Source: Takakia lepidozioides (taxonomy: Eukaryota; Streptophyta; Takakiopsida; Takakiales; Takakiaceae). From it: a DNA stretch of 35,000 nucleotides. This document shows, piece after piece, positions 1 through 11,274 of the stretch. Location of the stretch: the NCBI GenBank assembly GCA_030704615.1, contig JAKLZA010000051.1, positions 1-35,000 on the forward strand, in the 5' to 3' direction. The notes below the pieces were generated by a model. That model was given only the letters and a program-made list of their open reading frames with translations, was not told the DNA's origin and made no database searches. A program made the translations under genes and the position numbers. How positions within the stretch are numbered: position 1 is the stretch's first letter; each line of letters opens with the position of its first letter.

Positions 1-837
1 AGGCAAGGTTACAGAATGAATCCCAACTATGCACAGAAGGTTGGAGAAGAGATCAAGGAGTTGGCTAAGGCTAAGTTTATATACCCAATAGAGTATACAA
101 CTTGGTTGTCACCCATTGTGATAGTTCCCAAGAAGAATGGTAAACTAAGAGTTTGTGTGAACTATAAGAAGTTGAATGCTTGCACGAAGAAGGATCCATT
201 TCCTTTGCCATTCACAGAAGCAGTATTGGACACTGTGGCAGCCATGAGATGAACTCATTCATGATGGCTTCAGTGGTTATAATCAAGTGCAAGTGGCAGA
301 AGAAGACCAGGGAAAGACAGCTTTCATCACAGACTGGGGTGCTTATGCATACAAAGTCATGCCTTTTGGACTTTGTAATGCACCAGCAACCTTTCAAAGA
401 GTGATAAGTGAATCCTTTCAGGAGTATCTGGATGACTTCATGCAGGTGTTCTTGGATGATTTCAGTGTGTATAGCTCTAAAAGTGAGCACTTGCATAAAT
501 TAGAGTTATGTTTGGCCAGATGCAGGATGAGAGGTCTGGGCCTGAATCCAGAGAAGTGTACTTTCTGTGTGAACTCAGGGGCGCTTCTGGGACACATTGT
601 GTGTAAGAGGGGACTTCTTGTGGATCCCAGGAAGACAGAGGCCATTAAAGCCTCTCCACCACCAGTAAATGTTAAGAGTCTAAGGAGATTCCTTGGCAAA
701 CCAGTTATTACAGAAGATTTGTCAAAAGGTATGCACAAATAGCAGCACCATTGAGCAAGCTTCTGAAGAAAGATGCAGTGTTTGCATGGACAGCTGAATA
801 TCAACAGGCTTTTGAGGAACTTACATTGTCAGTAAGA
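1..837 (+). mobile_element. Ty3/gypsy retrotransposon pol fragment, truncated by the outer element
   Basis: The stretch encodes the central part of a Ty3/gypsy pol polyprotein from the start of the reverse transcriptase to the first residues after it. No LTR, gag, protease, integrase or primer-binding site is visible. The left side runs off the window. On the right, homology stops at about 837, where TGAGC-rich sequence begins that matches the end of the inner giant element. The most economical reading is that the outer giant element inserted here, so the rest of the retrotransposon should lie beyond the right edge of the window. The Ty3 class is clear; the lineage within it cannot be settled without alignment. 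Confidence 0.88.
16..837 (+). pseudogene. Ty3/gypsy reverse transcriptase, frameshifted
   Basis: This would copy retrotransposon RNA into DNA. Visible family motifs in order are WLSPIVIVPKKNGKLRVCV and YKKLN (16-252), DPFPLPF, the motif-A aspartate in DGFSGYNQV (about 258-290), the block ending MPFGLCNAPATFQR, the catalytic FLDDF (about 450), LNPEKC, LLGHIV and RRFLG. After RRFLG the frame changes and the RT-RNase H connection ([16 protein letters not shown], then QQAFEEL) continues from about 730. At least three frameshifts are needed: two near 238-258, between LDTVA and DGFSGY, and one near 700-730. The catalytic aspartates survive but no complete protein can be made, so this is a dead fragment. 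Confidence 0.88.
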
Positions 838-935
838 GGTTTACTATTTCATGAGCAGAAACCATGAGCCATGAGCCATGAGCCGCATGAGCGGTGAGCC
901 GAAGTCTAAGATACGCGGATTTCATGAGCGGACTC
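838..935. repeat. Left terminus of the outer element, TGAGC-rich
   Basis: The heptamer ATGAGCC occurs three times in tandem at 864-884. CATGAGCGG follows at 886-894 and 923-931, and the inverse form CCGCTCATG lies at 1058-1066 and 1078-1086. The outermost bases match the inner element's end around CTATT..C.TGAGC. Iterated short motifs at the ends suggest transposase binding sites, but that is inference. Confidence 0.65.
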
Positions 936-1676
936 CTCCAAATTTGGAAATGCGGCAGATTAAACAAGTATTAAAATAATAGTTTTTTATTTGACCTTGC
1001 CGTTTTTGGACGTTCCAGATCATGTAATGCGGCGAAGATATGTCGTCAGTAACAAGTCCGCTCATGGTTTTTTAGATCCGCTCATGGAAATAAGTGACCG
1101 TGCAACGGGAAATCCAGTATACCACTGCAAAAGGACGTCGCATACTGGCCTGTATAGAGTATTCCGCGGTTTTACATGCCTTAACATTGGAATGAAGCTG
1201 ACCCTTTTGCCGCGATTGAACCAATGGAGTCTGCACCAATACAGTCTGCAGTACTTCACAATTCTGTCTTCTTCGGGTATTCGGCGGGAAAGGTTTGCAA
1301 CTGAACTGGGAAATAAGGTGCCGCATTAGGGTTCGCACGTGCGAAATTTCGGAGCGGTTTGGTGTTGGCGAAGGCCGCCTCTGCCAGTACCTACGACGAT
1401 ACTTGGAAATGGGCGCCGCATTTCCTTGTCGGAGGTCGAATGAGGAAAGCAAGTTTTCGGAAAGCAGAAAAACATGAACCCTCCAACATACAAAAATACA
1501 TGCACGTGGAAACAAGTGAACGATATAGTAATATCTTAGTTCGAGCAAAACAGGTTACTGGTAGGCAAGACATATGTCGGACCTTTCTGTGGCCAGAGTC
1601 TGAGGTACTGGCAGCAGTACAGTTCTACTATCCGAAAAGGATGGGCGTACCATTGTATTGGGACCGCAAGCCAAGC
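936..1676. other. Subterminal non-coding region of the outer element
   Basis: No gene is convincing here; short open frames exist on both strands but none resembles the coding parts of either element. It contains half-palindromes of the array type (GGAAATGCGG at about 945), a perfect 14-bp palindrome TTCGCACGTGCGAA at 1332-1345, and a near-perfect array-type palindrome at 1405-1425 with arms GGAAATG and CGCATTTCC. It probably includes the 3' untranslated region of the minus-strand transposase. Confidence 0.5.
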
Positions 1677-4600
1677 TCACTGGTCCCCTGGATCCATATT
1701 CAGAAGAGTGTGAACCTCCTGGGGGCTCAACCCTGGTGCATGTATGAAGTGATGAGTTGTGGAATTACAACGGAGTCTCTTTAGGTACACGTAGTACAAA
1801 TGCTTGCAAGGGCAGTATGATGCCCCCTTGTTCGCCATGATCTGGAAGTCGGTGCAATTGCAGGTGGGTAATTCTGAAATGGTGATGGTGTACACCTCAT
1901 TGCGAACAGCTGAGCCCGCCGTGGCCATCTGATACACACGCCCGAATCCTGGTGGGGGGCACTTCTGTCGAGCTCTGGATTGTACAGTTCATCCGAAGTG
2001 CATTCCCCATCCTTGTCTCGTTCACTTTTGAGGGAGGTCGCCGCCTCTTCGGTTTCCCCCAACGGTGTGTAGGATGCTTAGAGCTGTCGTGTCCCATTGT
2101 TCTTGCTCTCACAGGGGTCGGTGGTGGAGGCTGTGGAAGCGGAAATGGTTCTCTGGGGACGTCAGTGCGCTGCACCATCCGAAATCCTGCGGCGGTAAGG
2201 GCGTCGGCCTCAACCTGACTCAGATCGCAGCCTGGTTCCACCGGCCACACCGGGGGAGCCTCTGGCATTGTTTGTATGCCGTACTTGGGCTTTCCATACA
2301 CGCAAGTCATAATGTCGTGCCTGCAGAACCAGAACTGGGTGGTTGTCGCCTCCGCAAACTTTGCATGGACAAATCTTCCTGTAAAAGTAGGAGCAGGGAC
2401 AGCCCCATCTGGATTCCTCCTTATCATCTCTAAACAACGTTGCCGTGTATCCACACGAATTGCGGAACACCTTCCTCGAAACGACGGCTTTGTGCGAGCA
2501 ATTCTCCACTGTGATGCAGACACAGTCGTCTCCACAATGGCTTGGCCATACTGCATAACAGCGGGCGGAATCTGGGGCAAGGGAGCGGTGGGAATTTTTT
2601 GCACGAAATCCCCGGTTGAAGGCGACGGCGATCTGGAATTTCTTGGGCTTCCACTGCTGGAAGACACATTGTGCGGCAACATGACGGGACCTCGAGGTGC
2701 TGTCCGAATGTTCCTGTCGGATCTCCAGGAATCCTCTTCGCACCCGGGTTCCTCTTCAATCCTCCGCCTGACAGGGCGAGTCCGGACGTCCCCCTCTAGG
2801 TGTTCACCTCTGCGGTGCAGAGGCGTCCCTTTGATCTTCTCTCGCAATGCTGTCGCCCATTTCACTGGATTCTTGGACCTCGAAGCTGTTCGTACCAACA
2901 ATTCCTCCCTGTCCGGCCCAAAGCCCCATTGTTTGCCGCTCAGGAACTTGTAGTACGTGGCTTGCTGCATGATTGCTCTGTCGATGTCCTCCGTTGTGGC
3001 CGTCACTACGTCCACCAGATGTGCGGCAGAAGACGCTCGCCAGGAGGAGTGGACCGATTCTGCCATATTCGTGTTCGGCATGTCCGTGTCGGAATCCAAG
3101 CACCGCTCCTAGAAGGACACAAACAATGGTGAGGGACCAATCGAAATGTCCGTAACAGAAAGACAAATGAACGAAATTGACAGCAGCCTACCTCCCGCAT
3201 GTACTGTCCGAACTGTCGATACCGAAAATGCCACCACCCCAACCAGCTGTGCAATGCTCCCAGATTGGTTGTCTCCACTGCACCTGACGTGTTCCACCAA
3301 GCCTCGATGATAGCAAACTTAACCTCCGCGTCATCAAATGTGGGTGCATCCTTCCACGCCGTACAAAGGACACGGTGTTCAGCCTGGAATGAGCTAGCAA
3401 CAAATTTGGTAGTGTAGTGGGATAGACTCTGCATCCAATGGAATCCACAGGATCTCTCTTTCCCCTCCATTGGAACATTGGGGTCCTCACCGTACACACG
3501 CCGCACCGCTGCCCAGTTGGCCTGAGCGTTGTCTGCCATGAATCCCCTGAAATTGGGCTCTGGCAATCCGCCCTTGCCATCTGCTGGTTTATGCCCTCCC
3601 ACAGATGCATTTCGGACTGTGTGTCCTCCCCTTTCATCTCGCAGATTGCAATCGTCATGAGCCTCTTGGAGTGATAGTCATAAACATGCGCACCCATAGT
3701 CACCCACTGATGGTTTGTAATTCGCTTGATGTGATCAAACATCACCCAAGCATTCGACAAGTTTCCAGTTGTCATGCGAGTGACCAAGTCGACTCCACTC
3801 CCAGGCCCACACGTCGACATTTTGAAAATGTAACAACGATCGGATTCGCTGCCTTGCCCTGGAAACCTGCTACCTTGGATGTAGTCATATCCAGTCATTC
3901 GTTCACCTCCAGGATTGAGTACATGTCCGACCCCCTGCCGAATCCTGCTTGCAAGATACGATGTGATTCCGCACATTCGGACTACAAACGTGCGAGACGG
4001 ACTCCAAGAGGTCACGCATCTCGTCTTCGGTCAAGGGCTCTCGGTCGGAACCATCTTCAGACATGATTTTGCCAAGAGCAATCTTGTGGGCTGCCTTCAG
4101 CTGAATCTGCTTTGGTCTGGCTCCGGGGCTCAATTTCACCTCCTCTTTTATGATGTCGTGTGCTTCCTGCACAGCCTCACGCATGTGCCTCTCGCCAAGG
4201 GGTGGCAGTGGACCCCAACGTGTATGCAAGCTCTAGTCAAGTCCGGGAGCAAATGGATTACGTAATATTGCTTGGCTCTGCACATGGACATGCACGTCGG
4301 TGGTTCTTTGCAATGTGCACACTTGAAAGAACCCGCAGGAGCTTGGCTGGAGACAATGAATGGATGATGCGTTGTGCCAGTCCAATCCGTCTCGTTTCTC
4401 TCCGCCCTCCTTTGGAGAGAAAGTGGAAGCAGGTGGGATTGAGGCACCTCAGCTTCCCCGCACAGAGGACATATCGTACACGAACACCATCAGCAATTTC
4501 GTGCTACTGGTCTTCGTCACACACCAGGGGTGTCCGTCATGCTTTCGATCCATGTCTGTTAACATCCCGGAGGCTTTCTTTGACGAAGAAGAAACAGGTG

Positions 4601-5130
4601 GAAACTCGAAGATGACATTGCCATCGACTTCGGGAGGCAGAAAAGTTACCTTTCTGACTGGAATTTGGCATAGTCGAGAGCAGCCAGCTCGGAGCGAGAA
4701 CCATCGAGGTGATGTTGTCGTAGGAGCTGCACAATGGACCGGTTGGAGTTATGCTCGAGGGCACATGCGTAGCACCTACAGAGGACGTCCATGCCGGATT
4801 TGAACGACCGTGTGGAGGACATGGGTACCTCAATGCAATCATCTTCCTCGTCGGAAATGTCGAATACGTCCACACGAGAAGCTATGGAGGGTCTTGACGG
4901 TCCAGGTCGGGAATGATTATCGTTGCATACCTCTCTGTTGGCAGTGGCCGCCTCTCGGTTTCCGGACTCCTTTGTGGATGGTGTGGGCAGCGACTGATTC
5001 GGAAAGGGAATGGGCATTCCCACAGCTCGGTACAGGATGGTGTCTGACGGGGGAACGTGCCATTCGATTCCGCAACCTCCGTCGTTACCTAGCACGACAA
5101 TGGTCTCGTCAACCTGTCCAGGAACATCCT
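1677..5130 (-). pseudogene. Mutator-like (RNase H fold) transposase with SWIM zinc finger, outer element copy
   Basis: Read on the minus strand it aligns along its length with the copy at 29692-33234. Order: an N-terminal region with GNDGGCGIEWHVPP; an acidic patch (FDISDEEDD); a cysteine/histidine segment CRCYACALEHN then LLRQHH; DRKHDGHPWC; a second cysteine/histidine block around CAHCKEPP and RACIHVGVHCHP; the RNase H-fold core with WVMFDHIKR, GFMADNAQANW and CGFHWMQSL; an intron at 3109-3191 (GT..AG); NMAESVHSSWR; a conserved PAPTFTGRF / FWFC..D block; and a C-terminal SWIM finger, CNC...CKH (about 1760-1860). SWIM fingers are typical of MULE transposases. The frame shifts near 3570-3600, near 3960-4000 and in the G-run at 1953-1959 just before the SWIM. 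I cannot place the start: the frame stays open upstream of 5095 without an ATG. The exact superfamily (MULE or a KDZ/Zisupton relative) needs profile searches. Confidence 0.8.
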
Positions 5131-5697
5131 CCTTTCTTCTTCCAAATAAACTGTGCCCGGTTGAGCTTGAATTTGGAACAAAGGTAAGTTTCAGTCACTC
5201 TGCAAAGTCCTCCCTCGTTTGGGATCCAGGCTCCCAAGTTGCGGAGGACAGCAAACTATAGCGTAGGAATTCGGAGCCATCGAACACCGCACGGAGTTGG
5301 CAAGTGCGAGGTTCAGTATAGCGACAGACCAAGGCTCACAGGCACCATCTAAGTGGATCTGCGGAGTCCATCGACGATTGGAAGTCGCACATTGAAGTGG
5401 AAAGTATTGTTTCAAGCTACATGCATGAAGGTGGGAGGTTTATTCCATAGCCAGTAAGTATGACAATGATGGCCGATTCGGCGACGAAATAACATCTCCT
5501 GACAGTTTCTCCTGAGGGTGGATCCAGCAGTATTCTCGGTGCAGACAGGAACGTTCGCACTGACAAGTGCCAGGACTGTTGGTTAAAACGGTCAGACAAC
5601 CAAGTTGTGCTCATCAAGACTGGCCGCAATGTTGTTTCGGAACAATGCAACCCATTGAGGTTCCAGATTTCCCGTCCCGAGTGATTCTTTCGATTGC
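5131..5697. other. Intergenic region between outer transposase and palindrome array
   Basis: I see no convincing gene. Short open frames on both strands lack homology to either element's proteins. By position it should hold the 5' end and promoter of the minus-strand transposase, but I cannot point to a TATA box. Confidence 0.35.
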
Positions 5698-7450
5698 TGG
5701 TGGACGGAAATACGGCGCCGCATTTCCGTATTGCATCTTGGTCATGCACCAGAGCGACGGAAATGCGGCACGAGTTTCCGTCCGGGGGAAACCTTTATAC
5801 TCTCCAGAACGGAAATGCGGTAACGCATTTCCATCCAGCAAGCACGGTATGTGAAGGTGGAACGGAAATGCGGTACCGCATTTCCGTTCTGATTGAGAAT
5901 TATGAACAACGGGGACAGAAATGCGGCACCGCATTTCGTCCGAGTCGCACTTTTCCGACATTCCAGAACGGAAATGCGGCGCCGCATTTCCATTTGTATC
6001 TGATGCATGAGCTGAGGGATAGAAATGCTGCAGCACATTTCCGTCCTTAAAAGACTTCATACTCTCCAGAACGGAAATGCGGTACCGCATTTCCATTCAA
6101 CAAGCACGTATGTGAAGGTGGAACGGAATGCGGTACCGCTTTCCGTTCTGATTGAGAATTATGAACAACGGGAACAGAAAGCGGCACCGCATTTCCGTCC
6201 GAGTCGCACTTTCCGACATTCCAGAACGGAAATGCGGCGCCGCATTTCCATTTTGTATCTGATGCATGGAGCCGAGTGCGATTCCGACAGCTTCATACAG
6301 CGCAATTCCGACCGCTTGAGACATTCTACTATCCAGAACGGAAATGCGGTACCGCATTTCCGTTCTGACTGAAAATCGTGAACCATCTGAACTGAAATGC
6401 GGCAGCGTATTTCCATCCGAGTCGCACCTACCAACATTCCAGAACGGAAATGCGGTACCGCATTTCCGTTCTGACTGAAAATCGTGAACCATCGGAACTG
6501 AAATGCGGCAACGCATTTCCATCCGAGTCGCACCTCCCAACATTCCAAACGGAATGTATAGATTCAGAAGGGAAATGCGGCACCGCATTTCCGTTCTGAT
6601 GAAATATCCTGAAACATCGGAACTGAAATGCGGTACCGCATTTCCGTCGGAGTCGCACCTTCCGACATTCAAAACGGAAATGCGGCGCCGCATTTCCGTT
6701 TTGTATGTGAGGCATGGAGCTGTGGAACGAAATGCGGAAAGCATTTCCGCCAGCGTCAGACGTTAATACTCTACAGAACGGAAATGCGGTACCGCATTTC
6801 CGTTCTGACTGAAAATCGTGCGCAACGGGAACAGAAATGCGGCACCGCATTTCCGTCCGAGTCGCACCTTCCGACATTCTAGAACGGAAATGCGGCGCCG
6901 CATTTCCGTTTTGTATATGGGGCCTGGAGCTGTGCTACGGAAATGTGTTGCCGCATTTCCATCCATGTGAGACCTTCAAACTTTCAGACCGGAAATGCGG
7001 CACCGCATTCTGTCCAGGTGAGACCTCTATACTTTCCCGAACGGAAATGTGGCACGGCATTTCCATTCATCAACTAACGTATGTGAAGGGGGAACGGAAA
7101 TGCGGTACGCATTCCGTTCACATTGAAAATCATGAACCACGGGAACTGAAATGTTGTGCCTCATTCCGTCCGAATCGCACCTTTCGACATTCCAGAACGG
7201 AAATGCGGCGCCGCATTTCCCTTTGAATCTCATACATGGAGCTGTGGGACGGAAATGCGGCACCGTATTTCCGTTCAACAACTAAGGTATGTGAAGGTGG
7301 AACGGAAATGCGGTGCCGCATTTTCTTCCAACAAGTACGGATGTGTAGCTTCGTGATGGTACTTAACGGAAATGCGGCGCCGCATTCGCATTTCGCTCCA
7401 ACTCATCAGACGCTGGGACGGAAATGCCTGAAATGTGAACACGTGGAGCA
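5698..7450. repeat. Array of about 30 palindromes spaced about 52-54 bp (outer element)
   Basis: The repeated core is a 22-bp palindrome: arm GGAAATGCGG, a two-base centre, then the mirror CCGCATTTCC. Centres vary: GGTACC and GGCGCC give perfect palindromes (for example near 5864, 5970, 6071, 6228, 6338, 6445, 6677, 6779, 6884, 7198), while GGCACC and GGTGCC give imperfect ones. Successive palindromes start about 50-54 bp apart (5864, 5917, 5970, 6020, 6071). The linkers are themselves repeated: one ends in TTATGAACAAC, another contains CGAGTCGCACCTTCCGACAT, and another TGATGCATGGAGCTG. They give a higher-order repeat of roughly three to four palindromes. Every palindrome carries two symmetric GCG/CGC sites. 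The array lies between the divergent transposase and ParB-methyltransferase genes. Open frames across it (recurring R-I-S-V strings) are by-products of the repeat. Confidence 0.95.
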
Positions 7451-7820
7451 ACGGAATTGCTGCACATGTCGGCACTCTATCTGACTGAAGGGGCATGAGG
7501 CGCGCGGGCCTGACCGTTGGATAATGATGTTTGTTTTTCGGACGGCAGGCGTACCCTGAACGATTCGAATTTCGTAATGACGCAAAGTCCACGAGGAGAC
7601 ACTTTCGTCCAACCCTTTCGAACCAAGTGGTGCATCACCGCCGTTTCATCTACTTTGTCGTGTCTCCTCAGTCACCCCTCTCGCGCCCTTTCCATCTGCA
7701 CTCTTTGCCCCTTTTCCCTCTCTCTGTTCTTCTTATGCTCGAACCTGAGAGGGGGGAGTTCGTGCACCAGACAGGAGACCTCGTCGCAAGCTCCGGAAAT
7801 TATACTTCGGACGTAGGCCA
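7451..7820 (+). other. Leader/promoter region of the outer ParB-methyltransferase gene
   Basis: No gene is supported. The region is pyrimidine-rich at about 7670-7735, as plant and algal 5' leaders often are, and ends at the ATG at 7821. No clear TATA box is visible. Confidence 0.3.
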
Positions 7821-9283
7821 ATGCCGAAGGGGAGGAAGCAGATGCGTCTACAGGAGGAGATTGCCATCTCCGAGCAGCAGGCCACTCAGGCAACCCAGCC
7901 ACCAGTGAGAGCTCCATGCGATCGGGCTGCGCGCAGCTGATCGAGCACCGAACCCCCCATTTTGCTTCTGTAATTCTTAGACTGAATGCTAGGAGACTTG
8001 AATGCAGAACATGTTTGCATGCCTAACAGGAAAGGTGGACGTGCTGGAGGGATCGCAGGAATCCGAAGAGCCGCAGGAAGAGTCCGAGGAGCTAGCTGCA
8101 GCACGTACACCCACCCGATCCCCGAGCGCGGGTATTCCTGCCGGGCCTAGCCCTGTGCGATTCAAAGACGCGTCTTCGAAGGGCAAGTTCAAAGCCCCGA
8201 GATCGACTCGCGTTCTTCGGTCAGGAGAATCGCCAGCAGGGGTCGGGCCCTTCTCCAGCAAAGTCGAAGAAGAAGCAGCCCGTCCCTCTACTGGCTTTGA
8301 ACCGGCTCAGGCCGATTCACCCCCCCCGAATGCCCCCAACGCAAGCAGCAGGGTAGAAGACAGATTCAATTGCAGCAGACACTTCACCTGCAAGGATGAG
8401 GAAGCAGAAGGCAATCAGGGCGACGGGCGAACAATCTCCCGCAAAACCGCTTCCACGAGCTGAAGCTCAGTTCCTGGAGGATTTCCGCCTGCAGATGTTG
8501 GGGCCGACTCTGCTGCAGCGAAGGCAATGGGATCGACCGTTGATCTCGATTTGGTACCGGAGGAGGGTGCTGCCGCTCAACGTTCGCAGCAAGACCTCAC
8601 CACCGATGAGCAAGCAGGCCCGGAGGAGGCCTCTGCAATGGCAGAATTGCCCGCAGACAGGCCCCAGAGTGCAGCTCCAGTTGAGGATGCTCCAGCTGCT
8701 CAGCCACTACCGGCACCTACAGACATGTCTCCGGGGATTTCAAAAGTGCAGCGGATAAAATGTTGGGGAGACACACAGTAGCATTGGCAGAGTTCTGGGA
8801 GCAGGGTATTCCAGCGGACTCTTCGAATCCCACTCTGTCGCATGGTCTCCCTTCCCATCGTCAGGCAGGCCCTTCCCGGAGATGTGGATAAGCTCAAGTT
8901 CGCATTTCGAGAAGGGTACCGTCTGGGATCGGCAGCGTTTTACGTTTCCATTGAGAATGAGGACGGCGAAACTCGTGGACCCACTGCCGATGAATTGTCA
9001 ACGTGGGATACCCACTGGCACACTCGCAACACGAATTCGAGGCGACGCTGAAGGGTGATCCAGACTTCGGCCATATGTCGGGTAAAATGTTCTTTGTGTG
9101 GGACGGGAATCACCGACTTCTCGCCTGGTGGGAGTACATCAAGCAGAACCATGCCAAGCACATTGGCTGGCATTACATGGTGGAGTGTGTCATCCTGAAG
9201 GTGAAGGCGGCAGACTCCTCCCTGCTCAAGAATGCCATGGCGGACCTCAACTCGTAAGATACTCATACCCTCCCTAGCACGTT

Positions 9284-9305
9284 CGAAATGCGGTGCCGCA
9301 TTTCG
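9284..9305. repeat. Array-type palindrome inside an intron of the outer methyltransferase gene
   Basis: Arms CGAAATGCGG and CCGCATTTCG with a TG centre lie in the intron 9254-9365 (GTAAGA donor, TTGCAG acceptor). It is the same palindrome family as the array at 5698-7450, here as a single copy. Confidence 0.9.
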
Positions 9306-10485
9306 GTTTCCATTCTGGTTTGTTTCCGTGCTTCCGTGTACTGAACTGGAGAGTGTGCCTTGCAGGGTCACTGAGAATGCGTACGTGCATACCCACATGG
9401 CACATATGCTGTACAGGGTGAGGAAAACTGGTCTCACTGATCCGCAGATGTTTGCGGAAATGCTGGAGCCCGAGCTCATTCAGAAAGCCGTTGCAAAAAC
9501 AGACCGGACATGGTATCGTCTCACTATGGATGGAAGTGGAGGTGATATACGAAGTAAGTCGTCCTCCAATTTCCCTCTGCTCATCCTTCCCCAATTTCAG
9601 TAATGTTTCCACATGAATCGAATGTAACGCTTCTGCATGTTTTTGTTGGCAGTCAAACATCAAGCTGGATTTGGCCCATGCCAAACGCTTCTTCATGGAA
9701 AGTGAGGGGCAGGTCAAAACGTTGCAGTCATTGACTGAGCACTTGAAGGAAGCCGGTGTCAAGTCCAGAACCAAATACAAGTCAAAGCTTGTGAAGCTGG
9801 TGGCAATTGCAGATCCGGCACTTGGAAAGGACTTCATCCCCGAGATTGCAAAACACTATTCGGGCCATGCAGCCGACCATGCAATTGGAGAAACTGCATC
9901 ACCTCTCAACGGCATGTGTGGAGGCGAAAGCGAAGGTGAGGTTTCAATGCACTGAAGTTCCTTCCTAGCAATAGCCACTCTCTTCCAGCTCCTGACATTG
10001 GATCGGAAATGGCAGACACGGTGGCTGTCGATCTGGAATGCATCCGAGAGCATAAGGACAATGTGGTCTTTTCCACTGGAAGTTTCCGACCCTGCAGTGG
10101 ATGTGTGGCTCAACCGTATGACTTGGTGGTTCCAGGTAATTCAAGGTACTTCCCCAGATTTGCTTTCTGAAATGAATTCCCTGAACTGCTACGTGACAAT
10201 GCATTTGGGAATTGCAGGTAATGTCGAATGCGAAGGAGCAAGTCGTAATGCACACAAATTCGTTCGGCTTGTACGTCAAATGGGATGGAACACAGACATT
10301 GGAAGACTACGTGACACGTTTCAGATGTGCGTACAAGGACAAACCTTTTCGCCAGAGAGCTACAGACAGCAAGAAGGAGCGTGGAGTTTACACATCAGGA
10401 GGGAGTGGGGAAAGCTGCAATGCGAATTGTTTACAGGTGAAGCACAGCTGCCCTTGTATGCGAAGCCTGGTTACGAGGTTTGTCT

Positions 10486-10510
10486 CGGAAATGCGACACC
10501 GCATTCGCAT
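10486..10510. repeat. Second intronic array-type palindrome, degenerate
   Basis: CGGAAATGCG followed by ACACCGCATTCGCAT lies in the intron 10437-10582 of the outer gene. The arms are recognisable, with a few mismatches. Confidence 0.75.
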
Positions 10511-11119
10511 TTTATGTTTTCGGTGGCACTCTGCGAGTAGGTTGGTCTCAACTTTTGCTCACGCATGCTGACTGCCTTGCAGGTATATGAAATACGTGCT
10601 CCTTCAGACAGGGGCCCTGGCTCAAGAGCCCCCGTTCTTCATGGCTTGGACCGTGGCGGGCCCAAGCTGTGTCTACACACCCGAGATGCAGAAACAATGG
10701 CATCCCGCGCATCTCGTTGGATGCCCGTGGTACCTGGACATGTCTGGCGGTATTGTTGACGAGTCTGAGAAAGATCTGCACGCCTTGGCAGAAGAGAAGA
10801 GAAAGGAAAGACGTGTCCCTGCTGGGCCAAAGTCGGCAAAGGAATCTGCTGCTCTGGAAGAATCCAGAAAGGCAGCTGAGATGGCACAAAAGACGGTGGA
10901 TGCAGCTGTGCAGGCCCAACAGAAGGGGTCGAAGAAGAGGACTCGCCAGCAAGGAGCAGCTGTTGTGACACCCGCCAAAACGAAGAAGTAGAAACAGCCT
11001 GTTCAGGAAGAGGGTGAGGAAGAGGACTCCGATGGAGACTTTGCAACCAGCCCACCCCCCCAAACGCAGGCTGCCTCCCCTGTGCCCACCGTTGTCACGA
11101 GAGGCACGAGAACTGGCTC

Positions 11120-11130
11120 GGCAAAGAAGG
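11120..11130. repeat. Left copy of an 11-bp target-site duplication
   Basis: GGCAAAGAAGG here is repeated exactly at 33654-33664, immediately outside the two ends of the inner element. The bases encode the end of SAKK in the outer gene. Long duplications of about 8-11 bp are usual for Mutator-like transposition. Confidence 0.85.
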
Positions 11131-11205
11131 GGGGTGCTATTCCGTGAGCCTGGAGGCGTGAGCCTGTGAGCCCAGGAAAGCGTGAGCCCAGCACAGGCTC
11201 ACGCC
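11131..11205. repeat. Left terminus of the inner element with foldback
   Basis: CGTGAGCC and close variants are iterated. GGCGTGAGCCTGTG (11155-11168) is a perfect inverted repeat of CACAGGCTCACGCC (11192-11205): a 14-bp stem with a 23-base loop that itself holds GCGTGAGCCC. The motif is the same as at the right end and at the outer element's left end. Confidence 0.8.
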
Positions 11206-11225
11206 ACGTCAGCATGCAAACAGTG

Positions 11226-11274
11226 CCTATTTCCGCGGATGTCACCTATTTCCGAGTGGGGTCACCTATTTCCG
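11226..11274. repeat. Three subterminal copies of CCTATTTCCG
   Basis: Copies start at 11226, 11245 and 11265, 19-20 bp apart, each followed by CGGAT, AGTGG or CGGGT. The motif resembles the CTATTCCG at the element's tip, so these may be iterated accessory transposase sites; that role is inference. Confidence 0.6.

Larger units (their letters stand above)
7821..11130 (+). pseudogene. ParB-like domain fused to DNA methyltransferase, N-terminal part (outer element)
   Basis: This is the first part of a gene homologous to the intact copy at 11916-15645. Probable exons: 7821-7904 (MPKGRKQMR start), 8008 to about 8460 (acidic, then basic), an Ala/Pro-rich linker in 8527-8740, the ParB-like exon about 8745-9253, then 9366-9553, 9653-9935, 9989-10135, 10218-10436 and 10583-11130. 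The ParB-like exon has IPLCRMVSLPIVRQAL and the signature MFFVWDGNHRLLAW; D-G-N-H-R is the ParB/Srx-type motif. Damage: frameshifts at about 8812-8825 and at 9016-9018 (one base lost in a G run), and an in-frame TAG at 10989-10991, after which the frame stays open (KQPVQEEGEEED) to TGSAKK at 11130. There the 22.5-kb inner element interrupts the exon, which resumes in frame at 33665. Bacterial and phage ParB-methylase fusions are known; the function here is inferred. The exact N-terminal exons are uncertain. Confidence 0.8.

Noticed and set aside
991-1784. Overlapping open frames (up to about 158 codons) left of the outer transposase
   Set aside because: They overlap on opposite strands, match nothing in the inner element and contain non-coding palindromes.
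5698-7450. Long open frames rich in R-I-S-V / A-A-P-H-F repeats across the palindrome array
   Set aside because: They simply translate the palindromes and exist on both strands; the period is not coding.
5698-7450. Possible CRISPR array
   Set aside because: Spacers are themselves repeated and homologous, repeats are variable at the centre, there are no cas genes, and the context is eukaryotic.
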